Assembly: GCA_900556535.1 (NCBI GenBank)
Contig: USPI01000085.1
Span: 1-6,419, forward strand
Source of the DNA: an uncultured Eubacteriales bacterium
GTDB lineage: Bacteria; Bacillota; Clostridia; Oscillospirales; Oscillospiraceae
Length of the DNA stretch: 6,419 bases
Direction of reading: 5' to 3'
In this document: piece by piece, positions 1 to 5,568 of the stretch
How the letters are laid out: each line of letters opens with the position of its first letter
Numbering within the stretch: position 1 is the stretch's first letter
The notes under the pieces: generated by a model
Database searches by the model: none
What the model was told of the DNA's origin: nothing
The model's input: only the letters and a program-made list of their open reading frames with translations
Position numbers and translations under genes: made by a program

Positions 1-144
<144 letters not shown>

Positions 145-160
145 TGGGAGGAAATGAAGA

Positions 161-2863
161 ATGAATTTAAGCAGAAAATGGCTTTGCGAGTTTGTTGACG
201 GCGTTTCCGTCAGCGATATAAACGACCGCGAGTTTTCCGAAGCAATGACCCTTTCCGGCTCGAAGGTCGAGACCTACGAGGACATGGGCGCAGATATCGT
301 CAACGTGCGCGTCGGCAGGATCGTTTCCATGGAAAAGCATCCGGATTCCGACCATATGTGGATATGCAAGACTGACGTCGGAGCCGAGGAGCCCGTGCAG
401 ATAGTAACGGGCGCATGGAACGTCCATGTGGGCGATCTCGTCCCCGCCGCACTGCATGAGTCCGAGCTGCCCGGCGGCAAGAAGATAAGCCGCGGCAAGC
501 TGCGCGGAGTTATGTCCGAGGGTATGTTCTGCTCCCTCAAGGAGCTGGGTCTTGACGAGCGTGATTTCCCCTACGGCGTCATCACCGCGGCCGCGCTTTT
601 AAACGATTACCACGCGCTGGATAAGGATAAGCCCTCCATCCCCGCGGATATCAAGGCCGGCGACAAGGTATTCGGCCCCGTCGTCGCAGCGCAGGTAAGC
701 TCTGTCGAAAACGCGGGGCTCAACCTTTGGAATATTACGCTCGACCTCGGCGGCAGCAGCGCCGTCGTCGTGACCGTCTGCGGGAACATCCACGCGGGCG
801 ACCTCGTTGCGTATAACACCAAGTCCGAGAGCATCTGCACTCTTGCCGACCTTCACGCGCAGCAGGCGGAGTTCCCGCACTGCATTGCCGACGGCATTTT
901 CGTTCTGCACGAGGACGGCATCGCCCCCGGCGACGACATTCGCCCCATAATCGGCGCTGACGACCACGTCATCGAGTTCGAGATAACCCCCAACCGCCCC
1001 GACTGCCTTTCCGTCATCGGTCTTGCACGCGAGGTCTCGGCCACCTTCGGCAAGCAGCTCAAGCTGCACACCCCCGTTGTAAACGGCGGCGCACAGGGTG
1101 ATCTGAACGAGCTTCTTTCCGTCGAAACTCCCGCAGACGATCTCTGCCCGAGATACACCGCGCGCATGGTACGCAACGTCAAGATCGCTCCCTCCCCGAA
1201 GTGGATGCGCGAGAGACTGCGCGCAATGGGCGTAAGACCCATAAACAACATCGTTGATATCACAAACTACGTCATGATGGAGTACGGCCAGCCCATGCAC
1301 GCCTTTGACTATCGCTACGTCAAGGGCGGCAAGATAGTCGTGCGCCGCGCCGCCGAGGGTGAGGAGCTCACCACGCTCGACGGCAACGTAAGAAAGCTCA
1401 ACCCCAACATTCTCGTCATTGCCGACGATACCCGCGCGGTCGGTCTTGCAGGCATCATGGGCGGCGAAAACAGCGAGATAGTTTCCGACACCGTTGACGT
1501 CGTTTTCGAGTCGGCAAACTTCGACGGCACCTGCATCCGCAAGGGTGCACTGTCGCTCGGTATGCGCACGGAGGCGTCTGCGAAATTTGAGAAGGGTCTT
1601 GACCCGATGAACACGCTGCCGGCAGTTGAGCGTGCGTGCGAGCTCGTTGAGCTTCTCGGCGCGGGCGAGGTCGTTGACGGGGTCATCGACGTCATTAACA
1701 GCATTCCCGAGCCCACCGTTCTCGCGCTGCGCCCCGATAAAATCAACGCCCTGCTCGGCACCGACGTTTCCACGGAGGCAATGCAGGATATCCTTCGCAG
1801 TCTCGGCTTCGGCGTCGAAGGTGAAACGATAAGCGTCCCCTCCTGGCGCGGCGACGTCGGTCACTACTCCGACCTTGCCGAGGAGGTCGCCCGCTTCTAC
1901 GGCTACAACAACATCCCCTGCACCCTCGTTTCCGGTCAGAGCACCCTCGGCGGCTACTCCGAGGAACAGCTTCTTGAGCAGCGCCTCGGCGCACTGTGCC
2001 GCGCGGCGGGCTATGACGAGATAATCACCTACTCGTTCATCTCCCCCACCTACTACGACAAAATTCGTATGCCCGCAAATTCGCCCGAGCGCGAGAGCTT
2101 CAAGATACTCAACCCCCTCGGCGAGGACACCTCCATCATGCGCACGACTACCCTGCCCTCCATGCTGGAGATACTCACGAGAAACTACAACTTCCGCAAC
2201 AAGGAGGTCAAGCTCTACGAGCTCGGCAGGACCTATCACCTCGGTGGTGAGGACGGTCTTGCCATCGAAAAGAAGTACCTCTCCCTCGGCACCTACGGCG
2301 CGAAGGTGAACTTCTTCTCCGTTAAGGGTCTTGTCGAGGCGATACTCAAGGATCTTCGCGCAGACAATGTCCGCTATGAGGCGTGCACGGATAACCCCTC
2401 CTACCACCCCGGCCGCTGCGCCGAGGTCTACGCGGGAGATGAGTGCATCGGCGTTTTCGGTCAGATCCACCCGCTGGTCGCAGCAAACTACGGCGTTGAC
2501 GCGGAGCTTTACTGCGCAGAGCTTTCTCTTGAAAAGCTCATGGGCGCCTGCGGCAGCGATCCCGTTTACAAGCCCCTGCCCAAGTTCCCCGCCGTCGCGC
2601 GCGACATTGCCGTTGTGTGCGACAAGGCAATCACCGTTGCAAGGCTCATAGACTGCATCATGTCCGCCGGCGGTCAGTATCTCAAAAACTGCGAGCTGTT
2701 TGACATTTACACAGGCTCCCACATCGCTCCGGGCAAAAAGTCCGTCGCGTTCTCGCTCACACTCAGAGCCGACGACCAGACCCTCACCGACGAGCACGCC
2801 GAGGAGACCATGAAGAGTGTTCTTGACGCGCTTGAGCGCGACCTCGGCGCTTCCATGCGATAA
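161..2863 (+). CDS. pheT: Phenylalanyl-tRNA synthetase beta subunit with an internal insertion
   Basis: This is the beta subunit of phenylalanyl-tRNA synthetase, which binds tRNA-Phe and edits mischarged Tyr-tRNA. The start is supported by GGGAGG at 146-151, nine bases before the ATG. Domains in order: B1 N-terminus (residues 1-40); B2 tRNA-binding OB-fold (about 44-130, with HPDSDH and the C-terminal LRGVMSEGMFCS signature); an insertion (about 141-243); the B1 return segment (IEFEITPNRPDCLSVIGLAR, 271-290); the B3/B4 editing module (about 328-500, with RPINNIVDITNYVM and GQPMHAFDY); B5 (about 516-585, with SVPSWRGDV); the B6/B7 catalytic-like core (about 600-795); and the B8 ferredoxin-fold anticodon-binding domain (about 806-900, from KFPAVARDIAVV). 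Bacterial PheT is usually near 800 residues, so 900 is long, and the insertion explains the excess. The reading frame is intact and all core motifs are present, so the enzyme should be functional. No convincing terminator follows the stop. Confidence 0.98.
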   Translation: MNLSRKWLCEFVDGVSVSDINDREFSEAMTLSGSKVETYEDMGADIVNVRVGRIVSMEKHPDSDHMWICKTDVGAEEPVQIVTGAWNVHVGDLVPAALHESELPGGKKISRGKLRGVMSEGMFCSLKELGLDERDFPYGVITAAALLNDYHALDKDKPSIPADIKAGDKVFGPVVAAQVSSVENAGLNLWNITLDLGGSSAVVVTVCGNIHAGDLVAYNTKSESICTLADLHAQQAEFPHCIADGIFVLHEDGIAPGDDIRPIIGADDHVIEFEITPNRPDCLSVIGLAREVSATFGKQLKLHTPVVNGGAQGDLNELLSVETPADDLCPRYTARMVRNVKIAPSPKWMRERLRAMGVRPINNIVDITNYVMMEYGQPMHAFDYRYVKGGKIVVRRAAEGEELTTLDGNVRKLNPNILVIADDTRAVGLAGIMGGENSEIVSDTVDVVFESANFDGTCIRKGALSLGMRTEASAKFEKGLDPMNTLPAVERACELVELLGAGEVVDGVIDVINSIPEPTVLALRPDKINALLGTDVSTEAMQDILRSLGFGVEGETISVPSWRGDVGHYSDLAEEVARFYGYNNIPCTLVSGQSTLGGYSEEQLLEQRLGALCRAAGYDEIITYSFISPTYYDKIRMPANSPERESFKILNPLGEDTSIMRTTTLPSMLEILTRNYNFRNKEVKLYELGRTYHLGGEDGLAIEKKYLSLGTYGAKVNFFSVKGLVEAILKDLRADNVRYEACTDNPSYHPGRCAEVYAGDECIGVFGQIHPLVAANYGVDAELYCAELSLEKLMGACGSDPVYKPLPKFPAVARDIAVVCDKAITVARLIDCIMSAGGQYLKNCELFDIYTGSHIAPGKKSVAFSLTLRADDQTLTDEHAEETMKSVLDALERDLGASMR
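680..808 (+). other. Second OB-fold-like segment inside PheT
   Basis: Residues 174-216 of PheT resemble residues 51-94, the normal tRNA-binding OB-fold. Trp67 matches Trp190, D72-V-G74 matches D195-L-G197, V82-T-G84 matches V206-C-G208, and NVHVGDLV (87-94) matches NIHAGDLV (209-216). The offset stays at 122-124 residues throughout. The CGN version is also close to the CGAPN found in the OB-fold of many PheT proteins. I infer an internal duplication that has diverged; its function is unknown. The lost HPDSDH and LRGVMSEG signatures suggest that the second copy does not bind tRNA in the same way. Confidence 0.6.
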
Positions 2864-2888
2864 TTTTCATACGCCGTGTTCAATATTT

Positions 2889-2914
2889 CTCGCATTTTGC
2901 TTTACATTTGCGAG
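2889..2914. repeat. Inverted repeat spanning the ireB -35 box
   Basis: CTCGCA at 2889-2894 and TGCGAG at 2909-2914 are perfect 6-base inverted arms separated by 14 bases. The -35 hexamer TTTACA (2901-2906) lies in the gap. The position suits an operator for a dimeric regulator. As RNA it would be a weak stem with a large loop and no T-run directly after it, so it is unlikely to be a pheT terminator. It could be chance. Confidence 0.35.
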
Positions 2915-2929
2915 TAGAATGGTTATAAT
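2901..2929 (+). promoter_or_regulatory. Sigma-A type promoter for ireB
   Basis: TTTACA (2901-2906) and a perfect TATAAT (2924-2929) are separated by exactly 17 bases. Transcription would start near 2936, about 30 bases before the ireB start codon. The promoter lies in the AT-rich gap after pheT and would uncouple ireB from pheST. Confidence 0.85.
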
Positions 2930-2965
2930 AGAGTATACATATTATTTTCCGGGGAGTGATCGAAT

Positions 2966-3208
2966 ATGGAAGACATAACGAGAAAATTTGCAGTCGTTGA
3001 CAGCAAAACGGAAATGCGCGAGATCCTGTCGTCCGTATATAATTCTCTGAAGATAAAGGGCTATGACCCGATTAACCAGCTTGTCGGTTATATTCTTTCG
3101 GAGGACCCGACGTACATCACGAACTACAACAACGCAAGAAGCCTTATAACCAGGATCGACAGAGACGAGCTCATGCACGAGCTGCTCACGAACTATCTCG
3201 GCGGCTGA
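2966..3208 (+). CDS. ireB: IreB-family regulatory phosphoprotein (UPF0297)
   Basis: This 80-residue protein is recognised by the family core [21 protein letters not shown] (residues 31-51), then [20 protein letters not shown] (55-74). IreB is a small cytosolic dimer and a target of the PASTA-domain kinase IreK/PrkC in Firmicutes; in Enterococcus it influences cephalosporin resistance and envelope homeostasis. The known phosphorylation sites are N-terminal threonines. Here one threonine (Thr5, in DITRKF) sits where the family usually has TMRF or TMQF. The C-terminus is short, ending NYLGG. GGGAG at 2952-2956, nine bases upstream, supports this ATG. The gene has its own promoter and terminator. 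It is not followed by ruvX (yrrK) and the DUF1292 gene (yrzB), as it is in many Firmicutes. Confidence 0.93.
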   Translation: MEDITRKFAVVDSKTEMREILSSVYNSLKIKGYDPINQLVGYILSEDPTYITNYNNARSLITRIDRDELMHELLTNYLGG

Positions 3209-3222
3209 GATGCCCCGAGAAG

Positions 3223-3257
3223 AAAAGCCGGTGTGGTCTTGACCATGCCGGCTTTTT
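3223..3257 (+). terminator. Rho-independent terminator of ireB
   Basis: Arms at 3223-3238 and 3241-3256 pair along their whole length around a tight turn near CTTG. The core is AAAAGCCGG against CCGGCTTTT, with two G-T wobbles in the middle. TTTTT at 3253-3257 follows the GC core. It lies 15 bases after the ireB stop. The A-rich 5' arm means it could also work on the other strand. Confidence 0.92.
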
Positions 3258-3402
3258 CCCGTGTATGACAGTTTTCGTCTTGTGAGCGCTATACTCCTTT
3301 TCCGCTGTAACGGCATTGCCAGCGCTTTCTCTATACACTTTCTATAATATGTGCGTTTTTTAGTCTTTTTTGGGCAAATGTACGCTTTTGCCTTTTATTA
3401 CC
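3258..3402. other. AT-rich intergenic region between ireB and the SCP2 gene
   Basis: No supported gene is present. The region holds loose symmetry: GTGTAT (3261-3266) against ATACAC (3333-3338), with the self-complementary AGCGCT inside at 3285-3290 and again at 3321-3326. A lone TATAAT at 3343-3348 has no -35 at acceptable spacing. A weak terminator-like hairpin, GGCAAA (3373-3378) with TTTGCC (3387-3392), is followed by TTTT just before the SCP2 promoter. A small RNA here is possible but not shown. Confidence 0.4.
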
Positions 3403-3431
3403 TTGATTTTGATCCTGCACGCAGTTATAAT
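3403..3431 (+). promoter_or_regulatory. Sigma-A type promoter for the SCP2-domain gene
   Basis: TTGATT (3403-3408) and a perfect TATAAT (3426-3431) are separated by 17 bases. Transcription would start near 3438, giving a leader of about 50 bases. That leader contains two small hairpins, GCTTT-TTTT-AAAGC (3438-3451) and CCGC-AGA-GCGG (3456-3466), followed by the ribosome site. Confidence 0.83.
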
Positions 3432-3489
3432 GTAGAAGCTTTTTTTAAAGCGCCACCGCAGAGCGGGAGAAAAATTAGGAGGAATAATC

Positions 3490-3897
3490 ATGGCAAAAGC
3501 GCTTAACGAGGAATGGTTCGAGAAACTGCGTGCAGACGTTCTGCCCAAGTTCTCCGAGAAGAAGCCCGGCAAGCTCAACACCTACACTTACACCGAGGTC
3601 TGGACCGACAACCCCGACGGAAGCACCTTCTGGTTCTACGTTGACGTTCAGGACAACGTCTGCATGGATTACAAGTGCGGCGTAGGCGAAGATACCGCCC
3701 CCGACGCTACCTTCACCGTCATCGGACCTTACGAGAACTTTGTTAAGGTCATCAAGGGCGAGTGGGACTCCAAGACTCCGCTCGTAAAGGGCAAGTTCAA
3801 GCTCAAGGGCAATCTGCTTGCTGCCGTCGCTCACCTGGGCGTATACCAGAGCCTCGTCGACTCCAAGAAGGCTGTTGACTGGGACTACGGCGTATAA
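3490..3897 (+). CDS. SCP2 sterol-binding domain protein
   Basis: This is a 135-residue soluble protein with no signal peptide or membrane segment, made almost entirely of one SCP2-like domain. The N-terminal helix (residues 5-22) leads into beta strands (about 32-62). The most family-typical part follows: DATFTVIGPYENFVKVIKGE (72-91), then LVKGKFKLKGNLLAAVAHLG (98-117), which matches the SCP2 pattern of a helix followed by G-K-h-K-h-K-G-D/N. SCP2 domains hold hydrophobic ligands such as lipids or acyl chains; the ligand here cannot be read from the sequence, and sterols are unlikely in this host. A consensus AGGAGG at 3477-3482, seven bases before the ATG, a strong promoter and regular codon use suggest high expression. 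The gene appears monocistronic. The family call is by motif and fold pattern, so it is somewhat less certain than its neighbours. Confidence 0.82.
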   Translation: MAKALNEEWFEKLRADVLPKFSEKKPGKLNTYTYTEVWTDNPDGSTFWFYVDVQDNVCMDYKCGVGEDTAPDATFTVIGPYENFVKVIKGEWDSKTPLVKGKFKLKGNLLAAVAHLGVYQSLVDSKKAVDWDYGV

Positions 3898-3953
3898 TTT
3901 CGCATTTTAAGCTCCGACGGAACAAGTCGGGCAAATACTTTTCACAATATAAA

Positions 3954-3988
3954 AAACCTCGGCAATACGCAAGGTATTGCCGAGGTTT
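3954..3988. terminator. Strong hairpin after the SCP2 gene, terminator-like mainly on the - strand
   Basis: A perfect 15-base-pair stem is formed by 3954-3968 and 3974-3988 around a 5-base loop (GCAAG); its core is CCTCGGCAATAC against GTATTGCCGAGG. Read on the + strand it ends in only three Ts. On the - strand the A-run at 3951-3956 gives a six-T tail. It may stop SCP2 transcripts and also act as a backstop for transcripts from the right. Confidence 0.75.
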
Positions 3989-4026
3989 CAGCGTGTTAAA
4001 AAAGTCTGTGACTTTTTTGCACGCTG
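3989..4026. repeat. Two-part palindrome, hairpin 1
   Basis: The outer arms CAGCGTG (3989-3995) and CACGCTG (4020-4026) enclose the inner arms AAAAAAGTC (3998-4006) and GACTTTTTT (4010-4018), with a TGT loop. Only TT on the left and G on the right are unpaired between them. The inner stem with its T-run is terminator-like on both strands, but its GC core is very short. Confidence 0.8.
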
Positions 4027-4037
4027 AAAAACGCCAC

Positions 4038-4069
4038 ATTTTTTGTGAAGCTTACGCTTCACGAAAAAT
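4038..4069. repeat. Long hairpin 2
   Basis: A 14-base-pair stem joins 4038-4051 and 4056-4069 around the loop TTAC. The core is GTGAAGC against GCTTCAC, extended by a T-run facing an A-run with one T-G wobble. The T-run is on the 5' side and the A-run on the 3' side when read on the + strand, the reverse of a normal terminator. Confidence 0.8.
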
Positions 4070-4082
4070 CTCGCTTCGCTCG

Positions 4083-4113
4083 TCAAAAAGCCTGATAGCT
4101 CAGGCATTTTTGA
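4083..4113. repeat. Hairpin 3 with A/T flanks
   Basis: TCAAAAA-GCCTGA (4083-4095) pairs with TCAGGC-TTTTTGA (4100-4113) around the loop TAGC, with a single bulged A at 4106. Its shape is that of a bidirectional terminator: GC core, A-run before and T-run after. Confidence 0.75.
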
Positions 4114-4128
4114 TGGCTATAATCCAAC

Positions 4129-4152
4129 TTGAGGAGGGCCTTGCCCCCTCAA
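4129..4152. repeat. GC-rich hairpin 4
   Basis: TTGAGG (4129-4134) pairs with CCTCAA (4147-4152), and GGGC (4136-4139) with GCCC (4143-4146), around a 3-base loop (CTT) and with one bulged A at 4135. No T-run follows, so this is not a simple terminator. The internal GAGGAGGGC looks like a ribosome site but no gene follows it. Confidence 0.7.
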
Positions 4153-4208
4153 ACTCCCCCGCTGCGCGGTTATCTTTCCTCGGCAGCATAGGTTTTTCGA
4201 CAGTCTGC

Positions 4209-4240
4209 AAAAAAATCTCCCCTGTCGGGGAGATTTTTTT
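4209..4240. terminator. Bidirectional rho-independent terminator
   Basis: A perfect 14-base-pair palindrome: seven As plus TCTCCCC (4209-4222), loop TGTC (4223-4226), then GGGGAGA plus seven Ts (4227-4240). It has a GC core and a seven-T tail on either strand. It lies 14 bases beyond the stop of the NifX-like gene on the - strand and serves as that operon's terminator. On the + strand it blocks read-through from the left. Confidence 0.93.
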
Positions 4241-4254
4241 ATCAAATCAACTTC

Positions 4255-4674
4255 TCAATGGCAGCCACAGCCGCAGCCGCAGTCACCGTCCTCGTGGTCA
4301 TGGTCACCGCAGCCGCCGGAGCAGCCGGAGCAGCCGCCGGAGCAGCCGCCCTCGTCGGACAGGAAGGGAAGCTGACCGCGCATGAGAAGCTCGGCAGCGT
4401 CGTCGGAGTTGCCGCAGAAGCCTGCGAATGCCACGATGCCGTAGGCGGCGAGAGCCGCTCTTGCGTGCACGCCGATGCTGCCGACGATGACGGCGTCAAC
4501 GTTCAGGCTGTCCATGAGGTCGGCAACGGCCTGATGACCGCTCTCCTTGACCTCGACTATCTCCTTGGAGACGAGCTCGGTGTTGTCGTCATTGGTCTTG
4601 TAGACCGCGAACATCTCGGCATGGCCGAAGTGCTCGAATATTTCGTTATCCTTGTAAGATACTGCAATTATCAT
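4255..4674 (-). CDS. NifX/NifB-like metal-cluster-binding protein with a Cys/His-rich tail
   Basis: This is a 139-residue cytosolic protein. Residues 1-103 match the dinitrogenase iron-molybdenum cofactor family (NifX/NifY/C-terminal NifB fold). It starts MIIAVSYKDNEIFEHFGHAE, with the typical HFGHA at 15-19, and continues with SGHQAVADLM (45-54) and DAVIVGSIGVHARAAL (60-75). The tail (109-139) is Gly/Cys/His-rich, with cysteines at 111, 115, 118, 122, 132, 134, 136 and 138 and histidines at 125, 127 and 139. The domain is known to hold Fe-S or FeMo clusters in nitrogenase assembly, but many anaerobes without nitrogenase carry such genes beside Mrp ATPases, so a general metal or cluster carrier is likelier. 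The tail could bind Fe-S, Ni or Zn. The start lies three bases after the mrp stop. Its ribosome site (GGAGA, complement of 4682-4686) lies inside the mrp end, so translation is probably coupled. Confidence 0.92.
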   Translation of the reverse strand: MIIAVSYKDNEIFEHFGHAEMFAVYKTNDDNTELVSKEIVEVKESGHQAVADLMDSLNVDAVIVGSIGVHARAALAAYGIVAFAGFCGNSDDAAELLMRGQLPFLSDEGGCSGGCSGCSGGCGDHDHEDGDCGCGCGCH

Positions 4675-4677
4675 TTT

Positions 4678-5499
4678 TTATTCTCCTTTTTCTATGAAAT
4701 CAGCCAGATCGCTCAGTGCGCCGGCGTCAATGCTCTCGACCTCACCGGCATCGACCATGGTCGCAATGACGGGGTCGATGGGCAGGCGTGCGGTGTGCTC
4801 TATACCGAATTCCTTCGCGGTCTTTTCGACCTTGCTCTCGCCGAATATCTCGTACTGTTTGCCGCAGTCGGGGCACTTGAAGTAGCTCATATTCTCGACA
4901 AGGCCGAGGACGGGGACGTTCATGAGCTTTGCCATATTGACGGCCTTTGCGACTATCATGGAAACAAGCTCCTGAGGCGAGGTGACAATAACTATGCCGT
5001 CGATGGGCAGCGACTGGAAAACGGTCAGAGGCACGTCGCCCGTTCCGGGAGGCATATCTACAAACATATAGTCAACGTCATCCCACAGCACCTCACTCCA
5101 GAACTGGGTCACGACGCCTGCGATGACGGGGCCGCGCCAAACGACGGGGTCGGTCTCGTTATCGAGGATGAGGTTTACGGACATGATCTGCGTGCCCTTG
5201 TTGGAATAGCAGGGGATAAGCAGCTCGCCCGTGCCGCGAGCATGCTCGTGCACGCCGAAGGCCTTGGGAATGGAGGGACCGGTGACGTCCGCATCGAGTA
5301 CGGCAGCCTGATAGCCGCGGCGCTGCATCTCGCTTGCAAGAAGGCTCGTTACGAGGCTCTTGCCGACGCCGCCCTTGCCGCTGACGACGGCAATGACCTT
5401 TTTGACGCTTGCTGCGGGACTGAGCTTTGCGCTCAGATCCTCTTGGCGTTCACTGCAGTTTTCCTGGCAGTTAGAACAATCGTGTGTACATTCGCTCAT
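4678..5499 (-). CDS. mrp: Mrp/NBP35-family P-loop ATPase, Fe-S cluster carrier
   Basis: This is a 273-residue cytosolic ATPase of the Mrp/NBP35 (ApbC) group in the MinD/ParA superfamily. It has a deviant Walker A, SGKGGVGKS (residues 40-48); LDADVTGPSIP (68-78); switch II DMPPGTGD (148-155); and TSPQELVSMIVAKAVNM (173-189). The conserved CPDC (209-212) in VENMSYFKCPDCGKQYEIFG is the pair that bridges a 4Fe-4S cluster across the dimer. The N-terminus carries four more cysteines (4, 8, 11, 15) in a C-x3-C-x2-C-x3-C pattern, an extra possible cluster site as in NBP35-like forms though with different spacing. The family assembles or transfers Fe-S clusters to apo-proteins with ATP hydrolysis. The downstream NifX-like partner fits this role. 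AGGAGT (complement of 5507-5512) supports the start. It has its own promoter. Confidence 0.95.
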   Translation of the reverse strand: MSECTHDCSNCQENCSERQEDLSAKLSPAASVKKVIAVVSGKGGVGKSLVTSLLASEMQRRGYQAAVLDADVTGPSIPKAFGVHEHARGTGELLIPCYSNKGTQIMSVNLILDNETDPVVWRGPVIAGVVTQFWSEVLWDDVDYMFVDMPPGTGDVPLTVFQSLPIDGIVIVTSPQELVSMIVAKAVNMAKLMNVPVLGLVENMSYFKCPDCGKQYEIFGESKVEKTAKEFGIEHTARLPIDPVIATMVDAGEVESIDAGALSDLADFIEKGE

Positions 5500-5539
5500 T
5501 TAAGATTACTCCTAATATCAAATAAAATAATTTGTCTGC

Positions 5540-5568
5540 ATTATAATACTATTATGCGCTTTTGTCCA
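5540..5568 (-). promoter_or_regulatory. Sigma-A type promoter for the mrp/NifX-like pair
   Basis: On the - strand TGGACA (complement of 5563-5568) and a perfect TATAAT (complement of 5540-5545) are 17 bases apart. The -35 box lies inside the last codons of the Gx-family gene. Transcription would start near 5533, about 34 bases before the mrp start codon. No terminator separates the Gx gene from mrp, so read-through from upstream may add to this promoter. Confidence 0.8.

Larger units (their letters stand above)
3989..4206. repeat. Cluster of four hairpins in the convergent gap; possible dispersed intergenic repeat
   Basis: This stretch between the two outer terminators has no supported gene. 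It is filled with back-to-back inverted repeats, at 3989-4026, 4038-4069, 4083-4113 and 4129-4152. TGCCGAGG at 3978-3985 and its complement CCTCGGCA at 4178-4185 bracket the cluster. Short forward matches such as GCTTACGCTTCACG and CTCGCTTCGCTCG add low-complexity structure between the stems. Such stacking is typical of multicopy palindromic elements or structured RNAs, but one window cannot show copy number. Confidence 0.5.

Noticed and set aside
599..2797. Long open frame on the - strand (732 codons) antisense to pheT
   Set aside because: It is a shadow of GC-rich pheT codons. Its translation is low-complexity in Val/Gly/Ala/Asp with no family motif, and pheT itself is fully supported on the other strand.
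3280..3290. TTGTGAGCGCT resembles half of an ideal lac operator
   Set aside because: The second half-site is absent (it continues ATACTCC). A match of this length can occur by chance and there is no sugar gene nearby.
3343..3348. TATAAT as a second promoter before the SCP2 gene
   Set aside because: The nearest -35-like hexamer (TTGCCA, 3316-3321) is 21 bases away, too far. The 3403-3431 promoter is much better.
4131..4138. GAGGAGGG as a ribosome binding site
   Set aside because: It is one arm of a stable hairpin and no ATG, GTG or TTG with a plausible gene follows.
3951..4241. CRISPR array
   Set aside because: The stems differ in sequence and spacing. There is no repeated unit with regular spacers.
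3993..4385. + strand open frame through the hairpin cluster
   Set aside because: It has no ribosome site, starts inside a hairpin, crosses the bidirectional terminator and ends in Arg/Ser-rich antisense sequence.
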